64,000 nucleotides of DNA from Mesorhizobium sp. J8 (GCF_016591715.1 NZ_AP024109.1:1860001-1924000), one strand, 5' to 3'; positions 1 through 9,357 are shown, counted from the stretch's first letter. The notes: a model not told the origin generated them from the letters alone. Program-made: numbers and translations.

Positions 1-510
1 GCAGTAGAGCGGCTCCGTCCGGCGGGCGCCGAACTCCGACTTGAGGCGCTCCAGCGTCGGTCCGCCCGTGAACGAGAAGTAGATGTCAAAATAGGAGATT
101 TGCCTGCGGGCCAGATAGTCGCAATCATCCTCGGCAACCCGCGCCAGCGTCACTGGCGTGTCGATGTCGTAGAAGCAGAACTGTCCGGTGCACACCGAAG
201 CAAGGCCGTCGATGATCGCCCTGCCTTCCGGTACGAAGGAGCCTACCACCACCGCGTCGGCTCGCTGCAGCTGCCGCTGGTAATTGCGCAGCAACTCCGA
301 GGTCGTCTCGTAGTAGTGCAAGTCGCAGAAATCAGGGTCGCGCAGGTCCCTGTGATGCGCGTACCAGGGCACGTCGCGTTCGAGGAACGTGACGCGATGG
401 CCGAGCTCGCTGAGCGCGCGCAGCAGTCCTCGGAAAGTCGTCGCGTGGCCGTTGCCCCAGGATGAGGACAACGAAAGCCCGAGGAAAACGATGTCGAGCG
501 GTCTCGTCAT
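1..510 (-). CDS. CgeB-like glycosyltransferase, 3' end outside window
   Basis: Only the first 170 codons are present; the gene runs off the left edge. The start ATG at 510 overlaps the stop of the upstream gene as ATGA. The N-terminus (IVFLGLSLSSSWGNGHATT) closely resembles that of the next gene, and both have the Rossmann-like opening of CgeB-type (GT-B fold) glycosyltransferases, where a glycan-modifying role is usual. The C-terminal donor-binding half, which would confirm the family, is not in the window. It is probably the seventh gene of the saccharide operon that begins at 7278. Acceptor and sugar are unknown. Confidence 0.75.
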   Translation of the reverse strand, partial: MTRPLDIVFLGLSLSSSWGNGHATTFRGLLRALSELGHRVTFLERDVPWYAHHRDLRDPDFCDLHYYETTSELLRNYQRQLQRADAVVVGSFVPEGRAIIDGLASVCTGQFCFYDIDTPVTLARVAEDDCDYLARRQISYFDIYFSFTGGPTLERLKSEFGARRTEPLYC

Positions 511-1601
511 TCCGCAGCCTCCATTGCGCGGCGCTCGAAATGCGCCTTGAAGATGTCGTCCACCAGCTGGGCTCTCAGCGTGTAGGTATGCTCGGCCAGA
601 ACGCGCCGCAGTGCTGCCGTGCCGACCGCCTTTGCCCGTTTCGGCGTCAGCGTGCGCATGATCTCTGCGACATCGGTGCCGTCCCGCGCGACCAGGATCT
701 CTTCGCCGGGCGTCAGGAACATCTCGACGCCGAGCCACGCGTCGGTGATTAGGCATGCACCCGCGCCGGCCGCTTCGAAGACGCGCGTCGCGGGCGAAAA
801 GCCGTTGGCCGCCATGCTGTCGCGGCTGATGTTGAGCACCGCCTTCGGCGTCACGTTGAAGGCGTTGTGATCGCGCGTGCCGACATGGCCGAGCCACGAC
901 ACATTTGCGGGCAAGGGCTTGTCGCCCCAACCGGAGCCGCCAAGCAGAAAGCGCTGGCTGCCGAGCCCGCGGGCCGGATCGAGGAAGAATGTGTCGACAC
1001 GCGCCTCACGGTCGGGCAGCCGATTGCCGAGGAAAGCCAAGTCGCAGGCAAAGCGCGGATTTGCGGCGACCGGATGATGCGTCTCAGGATCGAGCGCGTT
1101 GTAGATCGGCACGCATTCCGCCGCGCCCAGCGCTCGATAGTCCCAGACCACCGGGTCACCGCCGCCATAGGTCAGCACGATGCCGATCCTCTTCAACGCC
1201 TGGTGCAACGGGTGTTCGCCGTCGTTGCGCAACTCGCTTAGGGTCGCCGGTGCGTCGACATCCCAGAAGACTGTCAGCGCGTCGGGGCGGGCATTGTCGA
1301 GAACCGCACGCAGCAGCGCATCGTCTTCGAAGCCGACGCCGCTAGCCTTGACCACGACGTCCGCCTGCGCGGCGCGCGAGGCGACCTGCATCAGCGCATG
1401 CGAGGTCGGCTCGTAGACCACGACGCTGCACCAGTCAGGCGCCTCGATGTCGCGATGCTTTTGCCGATCGTAGACGTCGGGCTCATAGAAGACGATGTCG
1501 TAGCCGCGTTGCGACAGTGCCTTGAGCAAGCCGCGGTAGTAGGTGGCTGCGCCATTCCAGTAGGATGACAGAAGGCTCGATCCGTAAAAGGCTATCTTCA
1601 T
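507..1601 (-). CDS. CgeB-like glycosyltransferase
   Basis: A 364-residue soluble GT-B-type protein. I chose the internal ATG (MKIAFYGSSLL) at 1601 because it overlaps the upstream stop as ATGA and because the family core begins there; a longer reading frame to 1853 would only add arginine-rich shadow sequence. The C-terminal half carries the pattern typical of the Glyco_trans_1_2 (CgeB) domain: FEAAGAGACLITD, then GEEILVARDGTDV and a terminal RRVLAEHTY helix. It is similar in layout to its two neighbours, which suggests duplication and stepwise sugar addition. Substrate unknown. Confidence 0.85.
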   Translation of the reverse strand: MKIAFYGSSLLSSYWNGAATYYRGLLKALSQRGYDIVFYEPDVYDRQKHRDIEAPDWCSVVVYEPTSHALMQVASRAAQADVVVKASGVGFEDDALLRAVLDNARPDALTVFWDVDAPATLSELRNDGEHPLHQALKRIGIVLTYGGGDPVVWDYRALGAAECVPIYNALDPETHHPVAANPRFACDLAFLGNRLPDREARVDTFFLDPARGLGSQRFLLGGSGWGDKPLPANVSWLGHVGTRDHNAFNVTPKAVLNISRDSMAANGFSPATRVFEAAGAGACLITDAWLGVEMFLTPGEEILVARDGTDVAEIMRTLTPKRAKAVGTAALRRVLAEHTYTLRAQLVDDIFKAHFERRAMEAAE

Positions 1602-2725
1602 GCCGCGGCCTCCCTTGCAGGCTTGATTTCGGCCGCCGCGCGATTGCCGCATGCGGCCAGGATGTCGAACAGCTCGTCGGCGCGGTGCCGGCAGGTGTGC
1701 CGCGCCAGGATGGTTTCCAGGCCAGATGCGGCCAACGCTTCTGCACGCTGACGATCGTTCAGCACATCGCGGAGGTGTCCTCGCATCTCGGCCCCGTTGC
1801 GGGCGAACAGGAAATCGGTGCCGGCGCGGAACAGCCCTTCGACATCCGACCACGGCGCCGAGATCAGCGGAATTCCGCAGGCCAGTGCTTCGAACATGCG
1901 AATGGTGGGAATGCCAGGCAAGGTCTCCCGGTAAGGCCTGCGGGGGATGTGCATGGTGACGCTATGGCGAGCGAAGGCCTTCGGCACATCGGCATTGGCA
2001 ATCCAGCCTTCATAGCGCAGGCCAGTATCCGCGAGCGCGGTGATTGCATCCGACGGATAGCGCACGCCGTGCACAGTTCCCGATAGTCCATGCGCTCTTG
2101 CCGGCTCGATCAGGAACTCGGCGATCTCGGCGCTGCGTTCATCGTCGCCCCAATTGCCGATCCAGACGAGATCGGAGACTGGCTCGATATCCGGGCAAGG
2201 CTTGAACAGCCGGTCGTCCGCGGCCTCATGCCAGGTGAACACCCGCTTGCCCCAGCCGGCGCGAAGATAGCTCTCCCGCAGCACTTCGCCGAAGACCAGC
2301 ACCCCGTCATAGTGCTCGAGCTCGAGCGCCGCTATCGCCTGTGTCGCCGATACGGCGCGATGATGAGTGTCGTGGAACAGTAGCGTGAAATTGCTCAGCA
2401 CACGCGCCTGTCCGATGCGCGCGACAAGATCCTTGTCCGTCCATTCGTGGACGATCACGACATCCGCGCCTGCCAGCCAAGCTTCGTGCTCGAAGCCAGG
2501 GGCATAGGCCACTACTCTCAGTTCCGGAAAATCCTTGCGGAAGCGCTCGATCGCAAAGGGGCCTTGCTCGGCGAGCAGGTTCGATCGGCTCCAGCCGTCG
2601 ATGGGCTCGAGCGCGACCACCTCATGGCCGCGCGCGGCAAGCTCGCGCATGATGCCGCGCTGAAAATGCGCGTTGCCGTGATTCCAGTCCGAAACTGCCG
2701 AATGGGTGTAAAATAGAAAACGCAT
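1598..2725 (-). CDS. CgeB-like glycosyltransferase
   Basis: A 375-residue protein with a Rossmann-type N-terminus (MRFLFYTHSAVSDWNHGNAHF) and a C-terminal CgeB/Glyco_trans_1_2 signature (RMFEALACGIPLISAPW, then GTDFLFARNG). The ATG at 2725 was preferred over an in-frame TTG at 2731 that overlaps the upstream stop; either is possible. The stop overlaps the next start as ATGA, so translation is probably coupled along the operon. It is predicted to add a sugar to the same unknown glycan as its neighbours. Confidence 0.85.
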   Translation of the reverse strand: MRFLFYTHSAVSDWNHGNAHFQRGIMRELAARGHEVVALEPIDGWSRSNLLAEQGPFAIERFRKDFPELRVVAYAPGFEHEAWLAGADVVIVHEWTDKDLVARIGQARVLSNFTLLFHDTHHRAVSATQAIAALELEHYDGVLVFGEVLRESYLRAGWGKRVFTWHEAADDRLFKPCPDIEPVSDLVWIGNWGDDERSAEIAEFLIEPARAHGLSGTVHGVRYPSDAITALADTGLRYEGWIANADVPKAFARHSVTMHIPRRPYRETLPGIPTIRMFEALACGIPLISAPWSDVEGLFRAGTDFLFARNGAEMRGHLRDVLNDRQRAEALAASGLETILARHTCRHRADELFDILAACGNRAAAEIKPAREAAA

Positions 2726-2727
2726 GG

Positions 2728-3828
2728 TCAACGCCCCGTTGCGGTCAGCGCCGCTCGGTCGTAGACGTCGCGCATCGCCCTCACCTGTTTGCCCAGCGAG
2801 AATTTGCGTGCCTGCCGCGCGGCGCGCCTGCCCAGCTTGCGCCGCAAGCTTTCATCGTGGGACAGGTTCTCGATGCAGCCGGCCAGCGCATGTGGATCGC
2901 GCGCATTGAAGAACATGGCCGCGCCGTCCCAGATTTCACGGTAGGTCGCGATATCGGCGAGCACCAGCGGCGTGGCCGACAGCGCAGCCTCAAGGGCGGC
3001 CAGACCGAAAGGCTCGTAGATGGAGCTCGAAACGAAGATGCCGGCTCGCCTCATCAGCCGACGAACTTTGCCGTGATCCATCGGCCCGAACGAGATGCAG
3101 TTACCGAAACGGGCGCACTGTCCGTCAGGCCCGGCGAGCGGACCGGCGACCTGAATGGGCCAGTTGCAGAGCGCGGCGGCGGCGTCGAGCGATGCCGCAT
3201 TCTTGCCCTCGTCCCACCAGCGCGCAGCGGCGAAGACGAAAGGCTCGCGCCGCCCCGGCCTCGGGCCGGGCAGGGCGCCATTATGGACGACGCCCAACCC
3301 TTCGATCGCGCCGTAGCAGGTTTGGAGCATCTCGGCATGGCTTCGGCTCGGAGCGACAACCACGTCGGCGCGATCGAGTCCAGCCCGGTTGCGATCTCGC
3401 TGCCAGGACCAATCGTCCGCCGGCGCCTGCCCACGCACCGCGTGCAACCATGTCGCCACGCATGAATGCGAGACCGCGACGACGGGACAGGCCAGATCGA
3501 GCCCGGCCGCTTGCGCCGGTGCATTGAGATGGATGAGGTCGATCGCATAGGTCTGGACGAGGGTTTGCAGTTCGCCCCGCAAGCTGTCGAGATCTTTTTC
3601 GTCGCGCGTCATCCAGTCCGGCGGGCATTTGAGCCAAACCAGCGTGGCGAAAGACCGCGCCTCCCGCGCCTGCTCCGGAGAAGGTTCCGGCCCCAGCCCG
3701 GCGAGCACGATGCTGTCGCCTCCGGCCGCCAGCTCGCGCGCTAGATCGAGGCAGTAGCGCCAGACGCCGCCGACGGCGTCTGTCGTCATCAGGATGCGCC
3801 GTGGACGATGGATCAGTGACTGCAGCAT
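2728..3828 (-). CDS. GT4-family glycosyltransferase
   Basis: A 366-residue retaining glycosyltransferase of the GT4 type. The N-terminal domain opens with ILMTTDAVGGVWRYC, the acceptor-side pattern of GT4 enzymes, and the C-terminal half has the EPFGLAALEA nucleotide-sugar motif with the two conserved glutamates. The start at 3828 lies inside the 3' end of the radical SAM gene (16-nt overlap), which fits tight operon packing. It differs in family from the three CgeB-like transferases of the same operon and may add the first or a branching sugar. Confidence 0.88.
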   Translation of the reverse strand: MLQSLIHRPRRILMTTDAVGGVWRYCLDLARELAAGGDSIVLAGLGPEPSPEQAREARSFATLVWLKCPPDWMTRDEKDLDSLRGELQTLVQTYAIDLIHLNAPAQAAGLDLACPVVAVSHSCVATWLHAVRGQAPADDWSWQRDRNRAGLDRADVVVAPSRSHAEMLQTCYGAIEGLGVVHNGALPGPRPGRREPFVFAAARWWDEGKNAASLDAAAALCNWPIQVAGPLAGPDGQCARFGNCISFGPMDHGKVRRLMRRAGIFVSSSIYEPFGLAALEAALSATPLVLADIATYREIWDGAAMFFNARDPHALAGCIENLSHDESLRRKLGRRAARQARKFSLGKQVRAMRDVYDRAALTATGR

Positions 3829-5105
3829 GAGGATTCCAACTCAGCCAGCGCATGCGGGCGCTGGTCCTGGATGTCGCTGAAGGAGCGGAAGGAGGCGAGG
3901 TAGTGCTCATGCGCGCGTTCCCAGGCGAGGTCGTCGGGTTCGCCCCAGAGTTCGCGGTAGCTGGGAGAGCTCGGATAGGGATAGAGCGGCACGGGCTCGT
4001 TCGCCCAGACGCCGTGGTCGATGAGGTGCTTGCGCCAATAATCCACCAGCGCCGGATCGTCCTCGACCACGCCGATCAGATTGGCCTGGACGAAAGGCAC
4101 GTGGCGACGGGCGTCGACCAGAAGCGCGGCCAGATCCTCGGTGTCCAGCCGGCAGCGCTTGGCGAGCATCGCGCGACCCTCGACGGTCAGGCTTTCAAGG
4201 CCGGCCTCAATCGAGACGCAGCCGGCTTCGCCGAGCAGCCGGAGCAGTTCCGGCTTCCACAGGTCGATGCGTGTCTGGATGCCGAATTGGACGTCGCGAT
4301 CCACCAGCGCTTCCAGCAGCGCCTTCTGCGGCAGGAAAATCTCGTCGATAAAGTAGATGTAGCCGACGCCTTGCGCGATTAGCCCGTCGATCTCGGCGAC
4401 GACGGCGTCGTGATTTCGGCGCCGGTAGGCATCGCGAAAATCGATCTTGGCGCAAAAGCTGCAATTGTAAGGGCAGCCCCGCGAGGCCTCTACCTCGGCG
4501 CCGGCGCCTCTCTGGACGGGATCGAATCTGTGATGATGATGGCCATGCGCCGCGATCCAGTCGGACGGCCAGGCGAGCGCCGGGTGATCGACGAACGTGC
4601 TGGCATGAACGCCGCCATTGCAGGCGGGTACGTCGCCTTCCAGGCGGGCCGTGTGCGCAACCCCGCCCCAGTCGTCTTGCCGCGCGAGCTCCGCCACCAC
4701 CTCCTCGCATTCGCCGCGCACGACGAGATCGGCGCCCAGCTTGCGCAAGGTAGGGCCCGGGGTCGCCGAGCCATGCGGTCCGACCGCCACCGTGCGTCCG
4801 CCGCGTCCGGCGAGATGGTTGAGGAACTCCGCCGGCACGCGCAATTCCGGCGGCGCGCAGCGCCAGAACAGGTAGGTCGGCGCGGTGGTCACGACGGTCA
4901 TGTCGGGCCGGAAAGCCGCGACGCTTTCGGCAAGAGCCTCGTTGTCGAACCCCTGCAGCAAACCGTCCAGCATCAGCACATCGTGCCCTTCGGCCTCAAG
5001 CATTGCCTTTGAATAGCCGAGCTCCAGCGGCAGATGCGGCTGACGGCAGCCGAAATAGATGCTGTGCTCGTATGTCCAATGTGGGTTGACCAAGGCGACT
5101 TTCAT
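3813..5105 (-). CDS. B12-binding-type radical SAM protein
   Basis: A 430-residue protein starting at MKVALVNPHW (ATGA overlap with the upstream stop). Residues 1-140 look like the cobalamin-binding Rossmann domain often found ahead of radical SAM cores. Residues about 205-400 form the radical SAM TIM barrel, with the cluster motif C211-x3-C215-x2-C218 (CPYNCSFC) and a following EAGLES stretch. Such enzymes do methylations or carbon-skeleton chemistry. Inside a glycosyltransferase operon it most likely modifies a sugar or the glycan carrier, but the reaction cannot be read from sequence. The B12 domain has no DxHxxG motif, as is common in this class. Confidence 0.88.
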   Translation of the reverse strand: MKVALVNPHWTYEHSIYFGCRQPHLPLELGYSKAMLEAEGHDVLMLDGLLQGFDNEALAESVAAFRPDMTVVTTAPTYLFWRCAPPELRVPAEFLNHLAGRGGRTVAVGPHGSATPGPTLRKLGADLVVRGECEEVVAELARQDDWGGVAHTARLEGDVPACNGGVHASTFVDHPALAWPSDWIAAHGHHHHRFDPVQRGAGAEVEASRGCPYNCSFCAKIDFRDAYRRRNHDAVVAEIDGLIAQGVGYIYFIDEIFLPQKALLEALVDRDVQFGIQTRIDLWKPELLRLLGEAGCVSIEAGLESLTVEGRAMLAKRCRLDTEDLAALLVDARRHVPFVQANLIGVVEDDPALVDYWRKHLIDHGVWANEPVPLYPYPSSPSYRELWGEPDDLAWERAHEHYLASFRSFSDIQDQRPHALAELESSCCSH

Positions 5106-6175
5106 GCGACGTACCTCGTGGCTTCGGGACGCGATTGGAGCCGATGCCGCAGCAACCAGCTGGCGAGATCGCGGACGCCTTCGCGCCATGGAATATGCGC
5201 CTGCCAGCCGATGGCGGCTTGCAGCTTGCGGGTGTCCGCGATGAAGAAGGGCTGATCGCCGATGCGCTCGCGGTCATAGCGGATCGCGATTTCGCTGCCG
5301 GTCATATCGGCGATTTCCGCCAGCAGCACGCGCAGGCTGACCGCGTTGCGCGGGCCGCCGCCCAGATTGAATGCCTGGCCCTTGAGGTCCTCGATCCCGG
5401 CAAGCACGCCGCGATAGGCAGCCACGGCATCGGATACGTGCAGGATGTCGCGCACCTGCCGGCCATCGCCGTAAATGGTAATCGGCTGGCCGGACAAGGC
5501 GCTCAAAAGAAAATGTGCGACCCAGCCCTGGTCCTCGGTGCCGAACTGGCGCGGCCCGTAGATGCAGCTCATGCGCAGAACCGCTGTCGGCAGTCCGTAG
5601 GATTTGGAATAGTCGAGCACATACTGATCGGCCGCGCCCTTCGAGCAGCCATAGGGGGTGCAGAAATCGAGGCCGACCTTCTCATCGACACCGCTCCTAC
5701 GCACCGCCTCGTCAAGCGGTTCATAGCGATCGTCGGCTTCTCGCACCGTGATCTGGGGCAGGCTGCCATAGACCTTGTTGGTGCTGGCGAAGACCACGGG
5801 AATTCCGGTATCGCGGGCAACTTCCAGCACGTTGAACGTGCCCTTGAGATTGATGTCGAAGTCTTGCGCGGGATCGGCGAGACTGGTCGTCACGGCTGTT
5901 TGAGCGGCGAGATGGAAAATCGCCTTTGCCGGCGCCAGTGCCGTGGCCAATGCGCTGAGGTCGCGTATGTCGACGATTTCGGCGATCAGCCGCTCGCCAT
6001 GCTGTTGCGCCAGCCAGTCGAGATTCTGCTTGACGCCTGCACGGCTGAGATTGTCGACGACCAGCACCGTTTCCCCGTCGGAAAGCAGGCTGTCGGCGAG
6101 ATTGGAGCCGATGAAGCCGCTGCCGCCGATGACGGCTATCGGCTCCTTGCGAGGGTGGCGATGCACTCGGGTCAT
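5102..6175 (-). CDS. NAD-dependent sugar epimerase/dehydratase (CDP-paratose 2-epimerase-like)
   Basis: A 357-residue extended SDR. The NAD-binding GGSGFIG lies at residues 17-23 and the catalytic YxxxK at Y175/K179 (PYGCSKG). The stretch STNKVYG at 131-137 is characteristic of CDP-tyvelose/paratose epimerases and their relatives, so a nucleotide-sugar 2-epimerase or 4,6-dehydratase activity is likely. It sits between a second epimerase and the radical SAM gene with ATGA overlaps on both sides. It presumably supplies an unusual nucleotide sugar to the downstream transferases. Confidence 0.88.
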   Translation of the reverse strand: MTRVHRHPRKEPIAVIGGSGFIGSNLADSLLSDGETVLVVDNLSRAGVKQNLDWLAQQHGERLIAEIVDIRDLSALATALAPAKAIFHLAAQTAVTTSLADPAQDFDINLKGTFNVLEVARDTGIPVVFASTNKVYGSLPQITVREADDRYEPLDEAVRRSGVDEKVGLDFCTPYGCSKGAADQYVLDYSKSYGLPTAVLRMSCIYGPRQFGTEDQGWVAHFLLSALSGQPITIYGDGRQVRDILHVSDAVAAYRGVLAGIEDLKGQAFNLGGGPRNAVSLRVLLAEIADMTGSEIAIRYDRERIGDQPFFIADTRKLQAAIGWQAHIPWREGVRDLASWLLRHRLQSRPEATRYVA

Positions 6176-7278
6176 GAGACCAATCCTCGCTCTTCCAATT
6201 CGCGCCGCATGTCGGCGCCCCGGTCGATGACGACGCTGTTGCGAACCCAGGCCGCGAACTCGCCAAGCGAATTTTCCAGTCGATGCTTTGGCTCGAAGCC
6301 GAGCAGTTCGCGCGCCTTGGCAATATCGGCGAAGCAGTTGCGGATATCGCCGGAGCGCGCCTTGCCGAGGATTTCGGGCGGGCGCTTGGGGATGCCCATC
6401 GCCTTGGCAAGAAGACGGGCTACTTCGCTGATCGAATAGGCGTGGCCGCTGCCGATGTTGATGGCATGTCCGGCTGCCTGGCGTTGCTCCAGCGCCAGCC
6501 GAAACGCGGTGGCGACATCGCGCACATGGACGAAGTCACGCTTCTGCTCGCCATCCTCGAAGATCGTCGGCCGCTTGCCGTTGGCGAGGCGCGAGGCGAA
6601 GTTCGCGAGAACGCCGGTATAGGGATTGGAGAGCGCCTGTCCGGCGCCGAAGACGTTGAAGAGGCGCAACGCCACCGCGTCGATGCCATAGGCCTGCCCG
6701 AAGATCAGCACGGCCCGCTCCTGAGCATATTTTGTCAGCGCATAGATCGAGGCGAGATCGGGCCGTTTCTCCTCGTCGGTGGGAATCGGCAACAGCACCT
6801 CGCCCGACGCGGATTTGAGGTTCCACAGACCGTCCCTGATCTCGGCAGGCTTGCGGCGCGCATTGTCAATCCGCTGCCCGTCCGGAGTCCGGTAAAGGCC
6901 TTCGCCGTAGATGCTCATGGAGGACGCCACCACGATGCGTTCGACCGGATGCTTGATCAATGCCTCAAGCAGCACCGCGGTGCCGAGATCGTTCGCGCCG
7001 ACATAGCGGGCGATCTCGTACATGGACTGGCCGACGCCAACCTCGGCCGCCAGGTGGATGACCGCGTCGACGCCCGATACCGCCTCGACGACCGCATCGC
7101 GGTCGCGCACGTCGCCCTTTATCAATTCGGCTCCAGTCGGAAGACTGATGGCTTCGGCGCCGTGCACCTGGTCCACAAGCGCATCCAGCAGGCGCACCTG
7201 ATAGCCATGTTCGGTGAGTTCCTGGGCGACGTGGCGGCCGATGAAGCCGCAACCTCCCGTAACCAATACGCGTTCCAC
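6172..7278 (-). CDS. NAD-dependent nucleotide-sugar epimerase/dehydratase, first gene of the saccharide operon
   Basis: A 368-residue extended SDR of the UDP-glucose 4-epimerase type: GGCGFIG at residues 8-14, a serine pair near 119-120 (VASSMSIYG) and Y179-x3-K183 (YALTK). The start is the GTG at 7278, preceded by GGGAG with 5-6 nt spacing; the open frame to 7350 has no comparable ribosome site. An EcfG-like box (7314-7338) lies 36 nt upstream, so this gene would lead a stress-inducible seven-gene transcript. It shares only family-level similarity with the epimerase downstream. Confidence 0.9.
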   Translation of the reverse strand: MERVLVTGGCGFIGRHVAQELTEHGYQVRLLDALVDQVHGAEAISLPTGAELIKGDVRDRDAVVEAVSGVDAVIHLAAEVGVGQSMYEIARYVGANDLGTAVLLEALIKHPVERIVVASSMSIYGEGLYRTPDGQRIDNARRKPAEIRDGLWNLKSASGEVLLPIPTDEEKRPDLASIYALTKYAQERAVLIFGQAYGIDAVALRLFNVFGAGQALSNPYTGVLANFASRLANGKRPTIFEDGEQKRDFVHVRDVATAFRLALEQRQAAGHAINIGSGHAYSISEVARLLAKAMGIPKRPPEILGKARSGDIRNCFADIAKARELLGFEPKHRLENSLGEFAAWVRNSVVIDRGADMRRELEERGLVS

Positions 7279-7313
7279 GATGACTCCCTTGCGGATTTTG
7301 CTTCGGCGCCCCG

Positions 7314-7338
7314 AACTGCGCGCTAAAAGGTTTGTTCC
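7314..7338 (-). promoter_or_regulatory. EcfG-like promoter of the saccharide operon
   Basis: On the minus strand GGAAC (7338-7334), 16 nt, AGTT (7317-7314). It lies 36 nt upstream of the GTG start at 7278. The EcfG consensus in Rhizobiales is GGAAC-N16/17-CGTT, where the last TT is the most constant part of the -10. Confidence 0.6.
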
Positions 7339-7401
7339 CTGCTTCAACAAAGTTCCCGCCGCGGGAGCTTAGGCAGCTCGGACAAGGGCTCTGCACCCGC
7401 T

Positions 7402-7426
7402 GGAACATTGCCTGCCGGTTGCTGTT
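7402..7426 (+). promoter_or_regulatory. EcfG-like promoter
   Basis: GGAAC, 16 nt, TGTT; 40 nt before the ATG at 7467. It forms a divergent pair with the box at 7314-7338. Confidence 0.65.
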
Positions 7427-7466
7427 AGGACCGCTCACCAACCCTCGCTGCGAGAAAGGGAAATCC

Positions 7467-7739
7467 ATGTCCGAGGCCAAGACGACCACCGATCATGACG
7501 AGATCCGGAAATGGGTGGAAGAACGGAAGGGCCGCCCGGCCGTCGTCCGCACGAAAGGCGAGGGCGGCATCCTGCGCATCGATTTCGGCGAGCCGGAAGA
7601 CGCGTTCGAGGCGATCGAGTGGGACGAATTCTTCCGCATTTTCGACGAGAATGATCTCGCCTTCCTGCACCAGGATGAAGCCGGCGGCGGCGGAACGAGC
7701 CGCTTCAACAAATTCGTCGAGCGGAGCCGGAAGAGCTGA
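7467..7739 (+). CDS. Small conserved stress-associated protein, paralogue of the gene at 28933
   Basis: A 90-residue acidic, soluble protein. The ATG at 7467 follows a GAGAAAGGG ribosome site. It is clearly homologous to the 87-residue product at 28933-29196: both share HxxIRxWxExRxGRPAVV, a central LRxDFG, WxxFFxxxDxNxLAFxHQD and the end FNKFV. Rhizobial relatives are sometimes labelled 1,4-alpha-glucan branching enzyme, but there is no such catalytic domain here. Function unknown; the promoter suggests a general-stress protein. Confidence 0.85.
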   Translation: MSEAKTTTDHDEIRKWVEERKGRPAVVRTKGEGGILRIDFGEPEDAFEAIEWDEFFRIFDENDLAFLHQDEAGGGGTSRFNKFVERSRKS

Positions 7740-7834
7740 CGGCCGGGGATAGCGTCAGGGCTTCGTTGCAGGGAGAGGAGACCATGCAACGGCGCCGCGA
7801 CAACCGGCCAGGCTGCGGCATTTCTTCGTCCCGC

Positions 7835-8074
7835 TCAATCGAGCGGCTTGTCCGTCGGCCTGGGCGTCGGCCTGGCCTCGCGGCGCCGGCCGGCGTTGCG
7901 GTTGGCAACCCGGTTGTCGAGCGGCGAGGACGAGGGCTGCCGTGCACCGGCGGTCTTTGGCGCAGTTGGTCTCGCGCCCGCATCGCTGTTCTGCGCATCG
8001 CGACGTGGATGCGGAAGCCCTTCGGGATCCGGCGAATTCACTGCGGGCTTGGAGGTGCCTTTCGGTTCAGTCAT
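7835..8074 (-). CDS. Small disordered protein of unknown function
   Basis: A 79-residue, Pro/Arg/Ser-rich protein (starts MTEPKGTSKPAVNS) with no recognisable fold. Support is mainly the strong ribosome site GGGAGG seven nt before the ATG at 8074. No EcfG-like box was seen upstream. A plus-strand frame over the same bases also has a good ribosome site (ATG at 7784), but its product is arginine-rich and looks like a shadow. Not recognised. Confidence 0.5.
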   Translation of the reverse strand: MTEPKGTSKPAVNSPDPEGLPHPRRDAQNSDAGARPTAPKTAGARQPSSSPLDNRVANRNAGRRREARPTPRPTDKPLD

Positions 8075-8136
8075 TGCGAACCTCCCTGGTTTGGGTTGAC
8101 GACGACACTACAGCGGCGCCCGAGATGCACGCTGCA

Positions 8137-9315
8137 TCATCCGTGCGGGCGCATAACCACTTTGATGCAGCCGTCCTGCTTGTCGCGGAATGTCTTGTAG
8201 AGGCTGGGTCCGTCTTCAAGGCCGGCGCGGTGGGTGATGACGAAGGACGGGTCGATCTCCCCGCTCTCGACCTTGTGAAGGAGCGGCTCGAGATAGCGCT
8301 GGGTGTGGGTCTGGCCCATGCGGAAGGTCAGCCCCTTGTTCATCGCCGCACCGAAGGGAAGGTGATCTACCAGGCCGATATAGACGCCGGGCACCGAGAT
8401 GGTGCCGCCCTTGCGGCAGCAATAGATCACCTCGCGCAGCACATGCGGCCGGTCGGTGCCGAGATAGACGGTGGCCTTGGCCTTGTCGAGCATGGAATCG
8501 GATGTTGCGGTGGCATCGGCCTCGGTGCCGACGCAGTCGATGCAACTGTCGGGGCCGCGACCGTCGGTCATGGCCATCAGGGCATCGTAAATATCGGAAT
8601 TGCTGAAATCGAGCGTTTCCGCCTTGCCGTAGTCGCGCGCCATGGCGAGCCGTTCCGGCACCTTGTCGATTGCGATGACGCGGCCCGCGCCGAGCATCCA
8701 CGCGCTCTGGATGGCAAACTGGCCGACCGGTCCGCACCCCCAGATGGCGACGGTGTCGCCTTCCTGGATGCCGGCGTTCTCGGCCGCCATGTAGCCGGTC
8801 GGAAAGATATCGGAGAGGAAAAGCACCTGCTCGTCATCGATGCCGTCGGGCACCTTGATGGGGCCGACATCGGCAAACGGAACGCGCAGATACTCGGCCT
8901 GGCCTCCCCAATAGCCGCCGACCAGATGCGAATAGCCGAACAGGCCCGCGGGCGACTGGCCCATGACCTTGGCAGCCTGCTCGGCGTTAGGGTTCGACCG
9001 GTCGCAGAGCGAGAACAGGCCGTTCTGGCAGAACCAGCACTCGCCGCACGAGATGTTGAAGGGCACGACGACACGATCGCCTTTCTTGAACCTCGTGTGG
9101 GCGCGGCCGACCTCCACCACTTCGCCCATGGTTTCGTGGCCCAGCACGTCGCCTGATTTCATCGTCGGCATGTACCCGTCCATCAGATGCAGGTCCGAGC
9201 CGCATATGGCGCAGCAGGTGACCTTGATGATGATATCGCGGTCGTTTTCGATCGCCGGATCGGCGACCTGATCGCAACGAATGTCGCCTTTGCCATGCCA
9301 TGTCAGGGCTTTCAT
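8137..9315 (-). CDS. Zinc-dependent alcohol dehydrogenase (formaldehyde dehydrogenase-like)
   Basis: A 392-residue medium-chain dehydrogenase/reductase. Catalytic zinc ligands are visible as C38 (AICGSDLH) and H60-E61 (GHE). Structural zinc cysteines are C90, C93, C96 and C104, and the NAD-binding motif GCGPVG is at 193-198. Length and the [14 protein letters not shown] insert fit the glutathione-independent formaldehyde-dehydrogenase-like branch, though the true substrate may be another aldehyde or alcohol. It would detoxify or interconvert alcohol/aldehyde during stress. It is transcribed alone from an EcfG-like box 42 nt upstream. Confidence 0.92.
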   Translation of the reverse strand: MKALTWHGKGDIRCDQVADPAIENDRDIIIKVTCCAICGSDLHLMDGYMPTMKSGDVLGHETMGEVVEVGRAHTRFKKGDRVVVPFNISCGECWFCQNGLFSLCDRSNPNAEQAAKVMGQSPAGLFGYSHLVGGYWGGQAEYLRVPFADVGPIKVPDGIDDEQVLFLSDIFPTGYMAAENAGIQEGDTVAIWGCGPVGQFAIQSAWMLGAGRVIAIDKVPERLAMARDYGKAETLDFSNSDIYDALMAMTDGRGPDSCIDCVGTEADATATSDSMLDKAKATVYLGTDRPHVLREVIYCCRKGGTISVPGVYIGLVDHLPFGAAMNKGLTFRMGQTHTQRYLEPLLHKVESGEIDPSFVITHRAGLEDGPSLYKTFRDKQDGCIKVVMRPHG

Positions 9316-9357
9316 CGGAATTGTCCCTATGAATTGTGGGTCTTATTGATGCGGCGG

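Noticed and set aside
7784..8200. Plus-strand frame with a good ribosome site (GGGAGAGGAG, ATG at 7784)
   Set aside because: The product is dominated by Arg, Gly, Pro and Trp like antisense shadow sequence, and it lies over the 79-residue gene and the end of the alcohol dehydrogenase. The ribosome site alone is not enough.
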